Positions 26,996-35,072 of a DNA stretch of 64,000 bases are shown here, piece by piece. The stretch's first letter is position 1. Every line of letters starts with the position of its first letter. Below the pieces are notes generated by a model. The model was not told the DNA's origin, searched no databases, and saw nothing but the letters and a program-made list of their open reading frames with translations. The stretch is from Algoriphagus sp. CAU 1675 (lineage in GTDB: Bacteria > Bacteroidota > Bacteroidia > Cytophagales > Cyclobacteriaceae): contig NZ_JARHUI010000002.1 of the NCBI RefSeq assembly GCF_029222925.1, positions 558,001 to 622,000 on the forward strand, written 5' to 3'. Both the position numbers and the translations under genes were made by a program.

Positions 26996-28274
26996 ACTGG
27001 ATTGTAGGTTGCGATTTGAGGTAATAGGAAAGCATCGATTCATACCCTTTCTTTCTCAGTCTTGACAGGGTGATCGTGGTACTTAAAATTGGACTCTGGG
27101 CAATAGCCCATCCTCCTTTTCTAGTACGACTCCATGCGTAGGCATGCTCAGGATCGACCCCTAATCTGATTAGATTTTTACGTTTCCGCTCAGGCTTCTT
27201 CCAGTCGTGCCAAATACAGTACCGAAGACGGTTTCTCAACCACTCATCGAGTGATTTCAACTTTGCAGTGATACTGGCAAGGCGGTAATTGTTTACCCAT
27301 CCCATCCAGACTTCTCTGAGTTTTTGTAGTCGTTCCTCAAAACTGTATGGCTTGGTCTTCTTGGTGAGCTGCTTGAGCTTGCGTTTGAGTGACTCCCAAC
27401 TGCTCTTTTTCACCACCAACTGATATTTTCCTTTGACACCTTTCTGATACGTCGGGACAAAGGCATGACCCAACAGCTCAAATTCGGATGGTCTCCGGAT
27501 GCCGCTTTTCTCCCTGTTGATGGGCAATCTGAGTTTATCCCTCAGAAAGAGGTAAATCTCGTTGCCCACCTTTTTGGCTTCCTTCTTTGACCTGGTGTAG
27601 ATGCTAAAATCATCCGCGTAGCGGACGTTTTTCAGGTTCCTCCTTTCCAGTTCTTTGTCCAAAACATCCAATAGGATATTTGACAGTAGCGGACTGAGTG
27701 GCGAGCCTTGCGGTACGCCTTTTCTACGTTTGTGCAGTTTTCCACTGATCTGGATCGGTGCACGGAGCCACTTTCGGATAAGCCGCATCGTGGTTGGGCA
27801 TTTTACCCGTTGGTAAATGAGTTCAAGCAGAACCGAATGGTCCACTTCGTCAAAGAATCCTTTCAGGTCGATGTCCATAATGTCCTGATAACCATCATTG
27901 ATGTAGTTCAGAGTCTGTGTCACTGCCTTATGGATGTTCTTTTCGGGGCGGAAGCCATAGCTGTGCTCCTCGAACGTAAGTTCGTATTTGGTCATCAGCA
28001 CTTGGCTTACTGCCTGTTGGAGCAATCTGTCCACTACTGTGGGTACTCCGAGCAATCTTGTCTTTCCGTTGCTTTTGGGAATTTCCACTCCCTTGATAGG
28101 ACTCGGTACGTACGTATGGTTCAGGATAGAGGTGGCTATCCTGTCCCTGTTGCTTTCCAAATACGAAAGCAATTCAGCGCCCTTCATGCCATCCACCCCT
28201 GCCGAACCTTTGTTCTGTACTACCTTTCGGTAGGCTTTGTAAAGGTTCTTACGGTTGAGTACTTGTTCTATCAT
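26994..28274 (-). CDS. ltrA: Group II intron reverse transcriptase/maturase (class C type)
   Basis: 426 residues. Reverse-transcriptase blocks are in order: KGSAGVDGM (22-30), RLLGVPTVVDRLLQQAV, the DIDLKGFFDEVDH catalytic aspartates (Asp136), the PQGSPLSPLLSN loop (188-199) and the YADD box (219-222). A maturase/thumb domain follows with WMGWVNNYRL and W..WKKPERKRKNLIRLG. The SPILSTTITLSRLRKKGYESM end resembles group IIC proteins. There is no HNH endonuclease, again as in IIC. The protein splices its own intron RNA and reverse-transcribes it into hairpin-adjacent targets. The frame is intact, so the element may be active. Confidence 0.92.
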   Translation of the reverse strand: MIEQVLNRKNLYKAYRKVVQNKGSAGVDGMKGAELLSYLESNRDRIATSILNHTYVPSPIKGVEIPKSNGKTRLLGVPTVVDRLLQQAVSQVLMTKYELTFEEHSYGFRPEKNIHKAVTQTLNYINDGYQDIMDIDLKGFFDEVDHSVLLELIYQRVKCPTTMRLIRKWLRAPIQISGKLHKRRKGVPQGSPLSPLLSNILLDVLDKELERRNLKNVRYADDFSIYTRSKKEAKKVGNEIYLFLRDKLRLPINREKSGIRRPSEFELLGHAFVPTYQKGVKGKYQLVVKKSSWESLKRKLKQLTKKTKPYSFEERLQKLREVWMGWVNNYRLASITAKLKSLDEWLRNRLRYCIWHDWKKPERKRKNLIRLGVDPEHAYAWSRTRKGGWAIAQSPILSTTITLSRLRKKGYESMLSYYLKSQPTIQ

Positions 28275-28677
28275 TTAGTAATCTGTTAACCCTGTCCGCT
28301 TAGGATAAGGCTACCCCAAAAGTTGCTCCTTATCGAATTTGGACGTAATCCAATGTTCAGTCCTTCGCCAGTTTCATGAGGCCTCCATAGGTCTTATGGC
28401 TCGTTTTTGCAGGCTACTATGACCTCTGCTGACTTCTCTATAATGTTCACGACATCCAGAGACCTCCCTCGGTAAGATGAATATCCTTGTGCCTATTCCT
28501 GCCCCATCTACTACTTTGGTACTTCCCTCCTTGCGGAGGGCTGGGACTTCGGTGTGCTGTGGCACCTCATCCGACCTCATAGCCTCTGTATGGGGTTCCT
28601 GTTCGTCAGTACAGACACCGCAGGCTGGCTTACTTCACTGCATGCCTCACAGCAAACCAGCTTGCCACTTGCTTAGC

Positions 28678-28708
28678 TTCGGGACAGCCTGTCCCGAGAA
28701 TCGGGATT
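28678..28708. repeat. REP-like palindrome inside the intron
   Basis: TTCGGGACAGCCTGTCCCGAGAATCGGGATT-type region in the 5' part of the intron. The minus strand reads TCCCGATTC-TCGGGACAGGCT. The plus strand at 29375-29399 reads TCCCGAATTGAGTTCGGGACAGGCT, nearly the same unit. Either a shared small repeat entered the intron's domain I or the likeness is chance. Confidence 0.4.
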
Positions 28709-28787
28709 ACCCCCGCGCTTAAGGGACTTTCACCCGTTGGAACGGTCATCGTTTTGACCTATATTCACCATTCAAGGCACACACATC

Positions 28788-28896
28788 GGCTATAGCAAAT
28801 GCGGGTTGACTGCTTAAAAATGAAGATATTGTAACTAAATAAATTTAGGGTAGGCGGACAAGAAAGCGGTTTCAAAATCCCGCACTTGCCATAGCC
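28788..28896. repeat. Long imperfect inverted repeat (attC-like hairpin) at the intron insertion site
   Basis: GGCTATAGCAAATGCGGG (28788-28805) and CCCGCACTTGCCATAGCC (28879-28896) pair over 18 positions with two mismatches around a 73-base middle. The left arm begins 5 bases from the intron 5' boundary. A bottom-strand hairpin of about 110 bases with mismatched arms and a variable middle is reminiscent of integron attC sites, and of hairpin targets of IIC introns. Canonical attC core boxes (GTTRRRY) were not found exactly. Confidence 0.6.
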
Positions 28897-29430
28897 AGGG
28901 CCGTTATTCACTCCATACTTTGCGATTTTGGCTCCTTTGTGATAAGAAAACAGACTACCAAACTAGTGTTGGGGAGGCTTGCAATACCGCTCTCTATTTC
29001 AAAGGGGGGACTTCCCAAGAACTCCTACCCACCTGGGAGTAGAATCTAGGACTAAGCGGAGTTTGCCTCCCTTCCATCTGGTCCAAGGCTAAAATGACCC
29101 TTTCCTTTTCCCCTCCAGCTTCAGGCAGAAGCAATTCAATTCTCGATATCCTAAAGCAATAAATAAGACTGTAGCTTAATCCCATCCCAAATCGGTCACA
29201 AAAGCCTTCTATACCCTACCTCCATTTATTCCTCAAAGGGCCGAATTCAGAACCCGAATGGTTGGGTTCGCAGTACGAAATCCGATAAATTAGTTCGATC
29301 GAACCCTACTAACCATGAAATCGAGCATGACTAAAATGTCACACACTGATGCGATTATATTGAATGCGAGATTCTCCCGAATTGAGTTCGGGACAGGCTA
29401 TCTGACCTCTAAAAATCAAATTATAAACAG
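28897..29430. other. 534-base region without a recognisable gene
   Basis: No convincing coding frame on either strand. It holds several short inverted repeats: GAACCC...GGGTTC around 29249-29270, TTCGATCGAA near 29297-29306, and TCCCGAATTGAGTTCGGGA at 29375-29393. The promoter of the Tat-exported oxidoreductase gene must lie in the last part, but I see no clear TAnnTTTG box. It may be a scar of earlier insertions next to the intron. Confidence 0.4.
29375..29399 (+). repeat. REP-like palindrome
   Basis: TCCCGAA (29375-29381) pairs with TTCGGGA (29387-29393), followed by CAGGCT. It matches the palindrome within the intron at 28678-28708. It lies 32 bases before the Tat-exported oxidoreductase gene. 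Confidence 0.4.
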
Positions 29431-30840
29431 ATGAAAAACGATAAAACACCCTTTTCCAGGAGAGATTTTGTGAAAGCCGCTACCCTCAGCGGTGCAGGAA
29501 TGATGATTGTACCCCGACATGTGATCGGCGGGCCAGGCTATACGGCCCCAAGTGATCAGGTCAACTTGGGCATTATCGGTGCCGGAGGAAAAGGGAAGCA
29601 AAACGCCCAGGAATTTTTGAAACTGGAAAATGTAAACCTCACAGCGGTGGCTGACCCGGCTTATTACTGGAACTTGGCCGATTTTTATTACCGTTCGGAG
29701 GCTGGCAGAGGCCCCGTTGTGGATATGATTGAGACGCAGCAAGCGGCAAAAGGCAATACCAAGCGGGTGGCCCAATACAGCGATTTTCGCAAAATGATGG
29801 AAAATGCGTCTGAACTGGACGGTATTGTCATCTCCACCCCTGACCATACCCATGCTTACATCGCCCTGATGGCGCTAAAAATGGGTAAGCACGTCTATTG
29901 CGAAAAACCCCTCACTCACAATATTTGGGAAACCCGCGAAGTGGCAAAAGTCACCAAAGAAACCGGCCTCATGACCCAAATGGGAAATATGGGCCACTCG
30001 ACCGATGGGATTCGTGAGACGGTAGAATATCTACGGGCCGGCGTGATCGGGGAAGTCAAAGAATGTCATGCCTGGGTTCCTGCGGGTCGTTGGCTGCCTG
30101 GATTGAAAGGTCTGCCCGAAGGCAAAAGTACCATGCCTGTAGGATTTGATTGGGATCAATGGATCGGGCCAAGAGAAATGGTTCCTTTCCACGAGAATTA
30201 TGTGCCGGTCACTTGGAGGGATTTTTGGGATTATGGCTGCGGGGCTTTGGGTGATTTTGGTTGCCACGACTTGGATGCAGTAACTTGGGCATTTGATCTG
30301 AAAAGTCCCGATACGGTTCAGGTATTCCCAGCCGGCTATTCCGACAGCAAAATTGCACCGTATGGAGAAGTGGGGTATTTCAATTTCTCTGCGAAAGGCG
30401 ACCAAAAGGCTATGAAAATCAAATGGTATTCCGGCGGTTTGAAGCCAGACCTGCACCCCGCCTTGCCAGCGGGCTATGCCTATCCTGCACGGGCCTCCAT
30501 GTTTGTAGGCAGCAAAGGTGTGATCATCAATGACGGCAGTGGACGCAAGCCTCAGGTTTTCCCTGGATCACTCAGAAACAGCATCAATCCACCCAAACAA
30601 ACCATCAAACGATCAGCAGGCCACTTTCAGGACTGGGTCGATGCTATCCGAAACAAAGAGCAAGCTTCTTCCAATTTTGAATATGGTTCCAGATTGACGG
30701 AGATCACTTTGCTTGGAGTATTGTCTCTGCGATTGGGTGGAAAACTGATCGAATGGGACTATGACAGCATGAAAGCAAAAGGCATCCCGGAGGCAGATCA
30801 ATACATCAAGGAACCAGTAAGGGCAGGTTGGGAGATGTAG
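29431..30840 (+). CDS. Tat-exported Gfo/Idh/MocA family oxidoreductase
   Basis: 469 residues. A twin-arginine signal is clear: SRRDFVK at 9-15 followed by AATLSGAGMMIVPRHVIGG. The enzyme folds with its nucleotide in the cytoplasm and is then exported, so it acts in the periplasm with a pre-loaded cofactor. The Rossmann part has NLGIIGAGGKGK and CEKPLTHN, and the second domain has GDFGCHDLDAVTWAF and WYSGGLKPD. This periplasmic branch in Bacteroidota includes glycoside 3-oxidoreductases. It would supply or reduce 3-keto sugars matching the DUF1080 protein of the SusCD locus. A strong terminator follows. Confidence 0.88.
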   Translation: MKNDKTPFSRRDFVKAATLSGAGMMIVPRHVIGGPGYTAPSDQVNLGIIGAGGKGKQNAQEFLKLENVNLTAVADPAYYWNLADFYYRSEAGRGPVVDMIETQQAAKGNTKRVAQYSDFRKMMENASELDGIVISTPDHTHAYIALMALKMGKHVYCEKPLTHNIWETREVAKVTKETGLMTQMGNMGHSTDGIRETVEYLRAGVIGEVKECHAWVPAGRWLPGLKGLPEGKSTMPVGFDWDQWIGPREMVPFHENYVPVTWRDFWDYGCGALGDFGCHDLDAVTWAFDLKSPDTVQVFPAGYSDSKIAPYGEVGYFNFSAKGDQKAMKIKWYSGGLKPDLHPALPAGYAYPARASMFVGSKGVIINDGSGRKPQVFPGSLRNSINPPKQTIKRSAGHFQDWVDAIRNKEQASSNFEYGSRLTEITLLGVLSLRLGGKLIEWDYDSMKAKGIPEADQYIKEPVRAGWEM

Positions 30841-30871
30841 GAATTGATATTACTTCAGATTACTGAAAAAC

Positions 30872-30900
30872 AAAAAGGGGGCTCAATTGCTCCCTTTTTT
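30872..30900 (+). terminator. Terminator after the Tat-exported oxidoreductase
   Basis: AAAAGGGGGC and GCTCCCTTTT pair (one G-U) around a TCAATT loop and run into six T. It lies 31 bases after the stop. Confidence 0.8.
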
Positions 30901-31007
30901 GTTAGGTGCTGAAGCTATTGGGTGGAGTAGATTCACTTCTTGGAATAAATTCGCATTGATTAGGAATTTGGCTTTAGCACAATCCAAGTAGCTATCTCAA
31001 GGAAAGT

Positions 31008-31748
31008 CTATTTATCCTCAAACAATCGAATCGTGTAATCCAGCAATTCGGAACTCCCGACTTTTCCATGGCCGGGAATTACGGTCTTCACCTCGGGAAA
31101 GGCCATTTTCACCCGAGTTACCGTAGCTGACCATTCCCCGGTATTGGCATCTCCCAAATAGCCAACGGAAGCTCCTACTTCCTTGATCAGGCACCCCCCA
31201 AACAACACCTGAGCGGCAGGTACATACGCCACGACATTGTCAGGGGTATGGCCCTCACCCAAAAAGCGGCTGACCAACTCTATCCCTCCTGCCTTCAGGA
31301 TCAGTTCCTCCTCAAATCCGATCCGAGGAACGGGCTCCCCAGCTTGCTTGGCCAGGGTAAGTGTCTTGAATGATCCATAGGAATCAATTTCCCGGCTATG
31401 AAAAGATTCCAGTCCGCCCAAACAATCATTGTGGAAATGAGTCGCAACCACCGCTTTTACCTGGACCTTTTTCTCCTTTTCCAGCCAGGTGATCAGTTCC
31501 TCGCTGCTCGCATCCTCAGTCGGTGAATCCCAAATGATTGCCTCTCCTTCGTTAAGGACCACCATCCCGTTGCAGGCCACTTTGCCAAAATCCTGAGTCA
31601 ACAGGTAGCTGACATGAACCAAGGTGTGTGGATCCAATTGAAAAATCTGAAGACTTTCTGATTGGTAAACGGGCTGGCCTTTTTGAGCAAAAAGGGTCTG
31701 ATTTGCTAAAATCAGCATCAATAGGATTGGGAAAAACAAGCGTTTCAT
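31008..31748 (-). CDS. Subclass B1 metallo-beta-lactamase
   Basis: 246 residues with a signal peptide (LILANQTLFAQ), so periplasmic. All six zinc ligands of subclass B1 are present and in order: His104, His106 and Asp108 in THFHNDCLGG, His167 in GEGHTPDN, Cys186 in GGCLIKE, His227 in PGHG. The lysine three residues after Cys186 matches the substrate-carboxylate-binding Lys of B1 enzymes, and GYLGDANTGEW is a B1 landmark block. HxHxDCxGGL resembles the Bacteroides CcrA form. Known B1 enzymes hydrolyse penicillins, cephalosporins and carbapenems. It lies 49 bases behind a sulfatase on the same strand, apparently ordinary chromosomal context. Activity is untested. Confidence 0.9.
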   Translation of the reverse strand: MKRLFFPILLMLILANQTLFAQKGQPVYQSESLQIFQLDPHTLVHVSYLLTQDFGKVACNGMVVLNEGEAIIWDSPTEDASSEELITWLEKEKKVQVKAVVATHFHNDCLGGLESFHSREIDSYGSFKTLTLAKQAGEPVPRIGFEEELILKAGGIELVSRFLGEGHTPDNVVAYVPAAQVLFGGCLIKEVGASVGYLGDANTGEWSATVTRVKMAFPEVKTVIPGHGKVGSSELLDYTIRLFEDK

Positions 31749-31797
31749 GGAGGTTATTTAGAGAAGCAAGATAGGGAGTAAAGGCTTTTTCCTGAAC

Positions 31798-33177
31798 TCA
31801 TTTCTTCTCCAGCTTCAGTTTATCCCCGAGGTAGGCTGCTGTTTGCTTTTCCAGTTTTGCGCGGAGCTCCTGCAGCACCTTGGCTCGGGAAGGGTCAGCA
31901 GCCAGGTTGTTTTTTTCCTGGGGATCTACACTCAGATCATACAATTCCTCGTGAGTGGGATCATTGATGTAGCGGAAATATTTCCATCGCTCTGTACGGA
32001 TCGCTTCGCTGGGAGGAATGATCGGAGTCTGCCATAGGTGCTCCGTGAGAAATTCCTTCCGCTTGGCCAAGTCCCGGGAATTCAGGGAAAGTCCTTGCCA
32101 AGTCTCAGGAGCCTTGAATCCCGCGTAATTCAGAATAGTGGCCGGCACATCGATATTCAGCGCGAAATCGGAATTCCGCTTTCCTCCCTTTTCTCTGGGG
32201 TCAAATACGATCAAAGGGACTCGAAGCGAATTGTCATACATCAACCACTTCCCGGCTAGCTGGCGCTCTCCGAGAAAATAACCATTGTCCCCCATCAGGA
32301 TGATGACCGTATTTTCCGCTTGGCCACTTGCTTCCAGGGCCTTCCTGATTTTGCCGATTTCCGCATCTACCTCAGAAATCATGCGGTAATACCCCTTGAC
32401 GCTGTGTTGGTATTTTTCCGGAGCATCAAATCTCCAATACCAACGGGTGCGATTTTCTCCTTTTCGGACATACTCCGGCTGCGCCAAAAACTCTGCCTCC
32501 GAGGCCATGATCGGATCAGGAATGTGGATGTTTTGATACATCGTATCGTACTCCGCAGACCAGAAATACTGCAAAGGCGCGGGGTCATGAGCATGGGGAG
32601 CACTGAAGCTAAGAGAAAGCATAAATGGCTTTCCCTTCGGAGCATTTTGGATAAAATCAATCGCCTGCTGTCCGGTGTAGCGGCTCAGGTGAACCGTGTC
32701 TTTGCCGATAGTTTTGAAAAAATATCCCCTTCGGTCATTGAATTTTCCGTTGCGGTCGTAATCTTCTCCCTCATCAAAAAGCTCTGAAAAGCCCGGATAA
32801 TTCACCCCAAATTTCCCGAAAAATCCCGTATGATAACCGGCTTTGCGAAGCTCTACAGGATACGATTGATCCATAAATGGCTGTTTGATAGCTCCCTGAC
32901 CGAAGGTATAGCCATGAGTGCGCTCATACAATCCGGTCAGGATGCTGGCCCGGCTGGCCGCGCAGATGGGTGTGGTGACAAAGGCATTTTCGAAGTAGGT
33001 TCCTTCTGCAGCCAACCGATCCATCTCGGGCGTGCGAATGATTGGGTTACCAGCAAATCCCATAGCATCCCAGCGCTGGTCGTCTGTAAGGATAAAGATG
33101 ATATTGGGGCGATTTTGCTGGCCAAATACGCTGGCAAGCGAAAGAAAGAGCAGGGCGAGAAGCGTATATTTTTTCAT
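31798..33177 (-). CDS. Secreted sulfatase, formylglycine (Cys) type
   Basis: 459 residues from the ATG at 33177, which starts directly with the signal peptide (KKYTLLALLFLSLASVFGQ). An upstream in-frame ATG adds five residues. The N-terminal metal motif is FILTDDQRWD (Asp32, Asp33). The modification site is CAASRASILTG, so Cys72 would become formylglycine; alanine replaces the more usual proline of CxPSR. MGDNGYFLGE and the LYDLSVDPQEKNNLA tail are classic. It probably removes sulfate from glycans. The maturase that converts the cysteine is not in this window. The metallo-beta-lactamase gene follows after 49 bases. Confidence 0.93.
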   Translation of the reverse strand: MKKYTLLALLFLSLASVFGQQNRPNIIFILTDDQRWDAMGFAGNPIIRTPEMDRLAAEGTYFENAFVTTPICAASRASILTGLYERTHGYTFGQGAIKQPFMDQSYPVELRKAGYHTGFFGKFGVNYPGFSELFDEGEDYDRNGKFNDRRGYFFKTIGKDTVHLSRYTGQQAIDFIQNAPKGKPFMLSLSFSAPHAHDPAPLQYFWSAEYDTMYQNIHIPDPIMASEAEFLAQPEYVRKGENRTRWYWRFDAPEKYQHSVKGYYRMISEVDAEIGKIRKALEASGQAENTVIILMGDNGYFLGERQLAGKWLMYDNSLRVPLIVFDPREKGGKRNSDFALNIDVPATILNYAGFKAPETWQGLSLNSRDLAKRKEFLTEHLWQTPIIPPSEAIRTERWKYFRYINDPTHEELYDLSVDPQEKNNLAADPSRAKVLQELRAKLEKQTAAYLGDKLKLEKK

Positions 33178-33238
33178 TTCATTCAAATTCAATATTTTTC
33201 AACAGAAATCCACGCAACTTCAAAATTATCCTTCCTTC

Positions 33239-34429
33239 ATGCCTTCTCCTTCGGTAGTTAAAAAAGGAATTCTCCTGGTTCTCATTTATCTGGCCTTTAT
33301 CAGTCTTGGACTTCCGGATTCATTATTGGGAGCGGCGTGGCCGGCGATGTTTGAGGGCTTAGCCGTACCGATGGACTATGCAGGTATTTTATCCCTGATC
33401 GTAGCAGCAGGAACGGTAATTTCCAGTCTGTTTAGCGGCAGGGTAATCAAAAAATTCGGAGTTGCCGCTGTTACGACTGCCAGTGTCCTGATGACTGCCT
33501 TGGCTTTGATGGGTTTTTCCCTTTCGGGGGAATTTCTATACCTCTGCCTCTTGGCCATTCCTTTGGGACTGGGCGCCGGTAGCGTGGATGCCGCCCTGAA
33601 TAATTATGTCGCTTTGCATTACGAAGCCCGGCACATGAATTGGCTGCATAGCTTTTGGGGCGTGGGTGCGGCAATCGGCCCCATGATCATGGCGGCTTAT
33701 TTGGCCAAAGGGGACTCCTGGACCAGCGGCTACCATACTGTGGCTTGGATTCAGCTGAGTCTAGTGGGGATTTTGCTGATTTCTCTCCCGCTCTGGAGCA
33801 AGGGAAATAAAGCGGAAAATCTTCCCCACCATGAGGCTGCACCTTCTTTATTTGACCTTTTGCTTACGCTTCCCGGTCTCAAGCAAGCCCTGATCGTGTT
33901 CTTTTGTTACTGTACCATCGAGGCGACCTTTGGATTGTGGGGGGCGAGTTTTCTGGTCTTTGAAAAGGGATTTGAAGCCGATCAGGCTGCAAGGCTCACT
34001 TCCCTTTATTTCCTCGGAATCACGATCGGAAGGTTTTTGTCCGGATTTCTGACTGCCCACTTTTCCAACCGGCAATTGGTATTCTTGGGTCAGGGAGTCA
34101 TCGGCTTGGGTTTGCTTTTGCTTTTCCTGCCTTTCACGGCAACGATCATTCCGGGATTTCTCCTAGTCGGCCTGGGTTGTGCACCGATTTTCCCCAGCCT
34201 GTTGCATGAGACTCCGGTGAATTTTGGGAAAAAGCACTCCCAATCCGTCATGGGCATGCAGATGGCAAGCGCCTATGTGGGGATTACTTTAATGCCATTT
34301 CTTTTTGGAAAACTTGCCAAGTTCACCGGACAGGGCTTTCTGTTGATTTTTTTGGGGATATTCCTGATTCTTATTTTCGGGAAGACCCGACAGATGAATC
34401 AAAAAGTAGCTTCCGGAAAAAGTATCTGA
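33239..34429 (+). CDS. MFS transporter (fucose-permease-like)
   Basis: 396 residues from the ATG at 33239. An open frame extends further upstream into the antisense of the sulfatase gene but lacks membrane character there, so the later start is chosen. About twelve hydrophobic segments are present, with the MFS loop SGRVIKKFG between helices 2 and 3 and an equivalent GRFLSGFLTAHFS in the second half. ISLGLPDSLLGAAWP at the start and ALNNYVALHY resemble FucP-like sugar permeases. It is divergent from the sulfatase with 61 bases between starts, so it may take up the desulfated sugar. Substrate unknown. Confidence 0.85.
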   Translation: MPSPSVVKKGILLVLIYLAFISLGLPDSLLGAAWPAMFEGLAVPMDYAGILSLIVAAGTVISSLFSGRVIKKFGVAAVTTASVLMTALALMGFSLSGEFLYLCLLAIPLGLGAGSVDAALNNYVALHYEARHMNWLHSFWGVGAAIGPMIMAAYLAKGDSWTSGYHTVAWIQLSLVGILLISLPLWSKGNKAENLPHHEAAPSLFDLLLTLPGLKQALIVFFCYCTIEATFGLWGASFLVFEKGFEADQAARLTSLYFLGITIGRFLSGFLTAHFSNRQLVFLGQGVIGLGLLLLFLPFTATIIPGFLLVGLGCAPIFPSLLHETPVNFGKKHSQSVMGMQMASAYVGITLMPFLFGKLAKFTGQGFLLIFLGIFLILIFGKTRQMNQKVASGKSI

Positions 34430-34461
34430 TCTTTTGCTAAATTTTATAAAACTCCATCTCC

Positions 34462-34902
34462 ATGAAATCCATCCTCAGCATTTGCTTTATTATTCTCCAA
34501 ACGGTGTCCTTCGCCCAAAGCCCGGAACAACAACTTCAGGAATTGGATCAAAGCTGGGAAAGAGCACTTTTGTCCTCCGATGTGGAGGTTTTGGAAAATC
34601 TACTGGCTGATGAATTTGTTTGGGTACACAACCACGCAGGACTGATCGATGGAAAAGAGGCCGTGATCAACCGAGCAAAGCGTATCCAAGCCGGACAAAA
34701 AGACGACACCCGAAACCGTACTCCCAGAGATCAGCAAGTGGTCATCTTGGGTAAGACCGGAATAGTCAGCGGCTTTACCGTGGTGGATCGGGGACCAACC
34801 CCCACAACCTATCACTTTATGCGAAGCTATACTTGGATGGATGGAAAATGGAAACTGCTCGGCAATCACACCATGGCGATTCCTGAGGAGGAGTTGAAGT
34901 GA
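34462..34902 (+). CDS. Secreted SnoaL/DUF4440-like (NTF2 fold) protein
   Basis: 146 residues with a signal peptide (ILSICFIILQTVSFAQS). The body (LQELDQSWERALLSSDVEVLENLLADEFVWV ... FMRSYTWMDGKWKLLGNHTM, given here as separated blocks) is the NTF2-like cone fold of DUF4440/SnoaL-like proteins. These bind small ligands or act as isomerases or hydrolases; no specific catalytic residues can be named. It follows the MFS gene after 32 bases on the same strand and may share its transcript. Confidence 0.8.
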   Translation: MKSILSICFIILQTVSFAQSPEQQLQELDQSWERALLSSDVEVLENLLADEFVWVHNHAGLIDGKEAVINRAKRIQAGQKDDTRNRTPRDQQVVILGKTGIVSGFTVVDRGPTPTTYHFMRSYTWMDGKWKLLGNHTMAIPEEELK

Positions 34903-35072
34903 GTCATTGATCACAAAGACGAGAGGGCGCAAAGAATTTTGGATGATTCCAGCCTTTTCTAATTGCTTTGCTTTTTGAATGGAAGCCAAGCTTGAAAAAT
35001 TTGAGTGTAAGTGAACCATCCCCCAAAAAAGCTGTTAAGCCAATACACATCACCCTATCGCAGCAAACCTCC

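Larger units (their letters stand above)
26915..28782 (-). mobile_element. Group II intron, IIC type, complete (ends approximate)
   Basis: About 1.87 kb on the minus strand. The 5' end is placed at a GTGTGCC motif (28782; a start two bases upstream at 28784 is also possible), shortly followed by GGGTGAAAGTCCC typical of domain I. The encoded reverse transcriptase lacks an endonuclease domain. The 3' end holds domain V (about 26961-26995, a 9-pair lower helix, a two-base CG bulge and an upper helix) and domain VI (26923-26948, a 9-pair hairpin), then GTCTAC ending at 26915. The 5' exon ends in a large hairpin, the target type of IIC introns. Ends were read by eye. Confidence 0.8.

Noticed and set aside
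28374..28580. Open frame on the minus strand upstream of the reverse transcriptase
   Set aside because: Falls in intron domain I-III RNA; no start signal or family motif, so taken as structural RNA.
28477..28722. Open frame on the plus strand in the 5' part of the intron
   Set aside because: It lies in structured intron domains on the opposite strand of the reverse transcriptase; composition and lack of motifs suggest a chance frame.
28788..28896. CRISPR repeat or simple terminator
   Set aside because: Only one inverted pair, no repeat-spacer periodicity, loop of 73 bases and no T-run.
31008..31748. Generic MBL-fold hydrolase (for example lactonase or glyoxalase II type)
   Set aside because: Those lack the Cys ligand and the B1 Lys; here the full B1 ligand set with Cys186 is present.
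33032..33238. N-terminal extension of the MFS permease
   Set aside because: The added 69 residues are antisense to the sulfatase start and have no membrane or signal character; the ATG at 33239 leads straight into helix 1.
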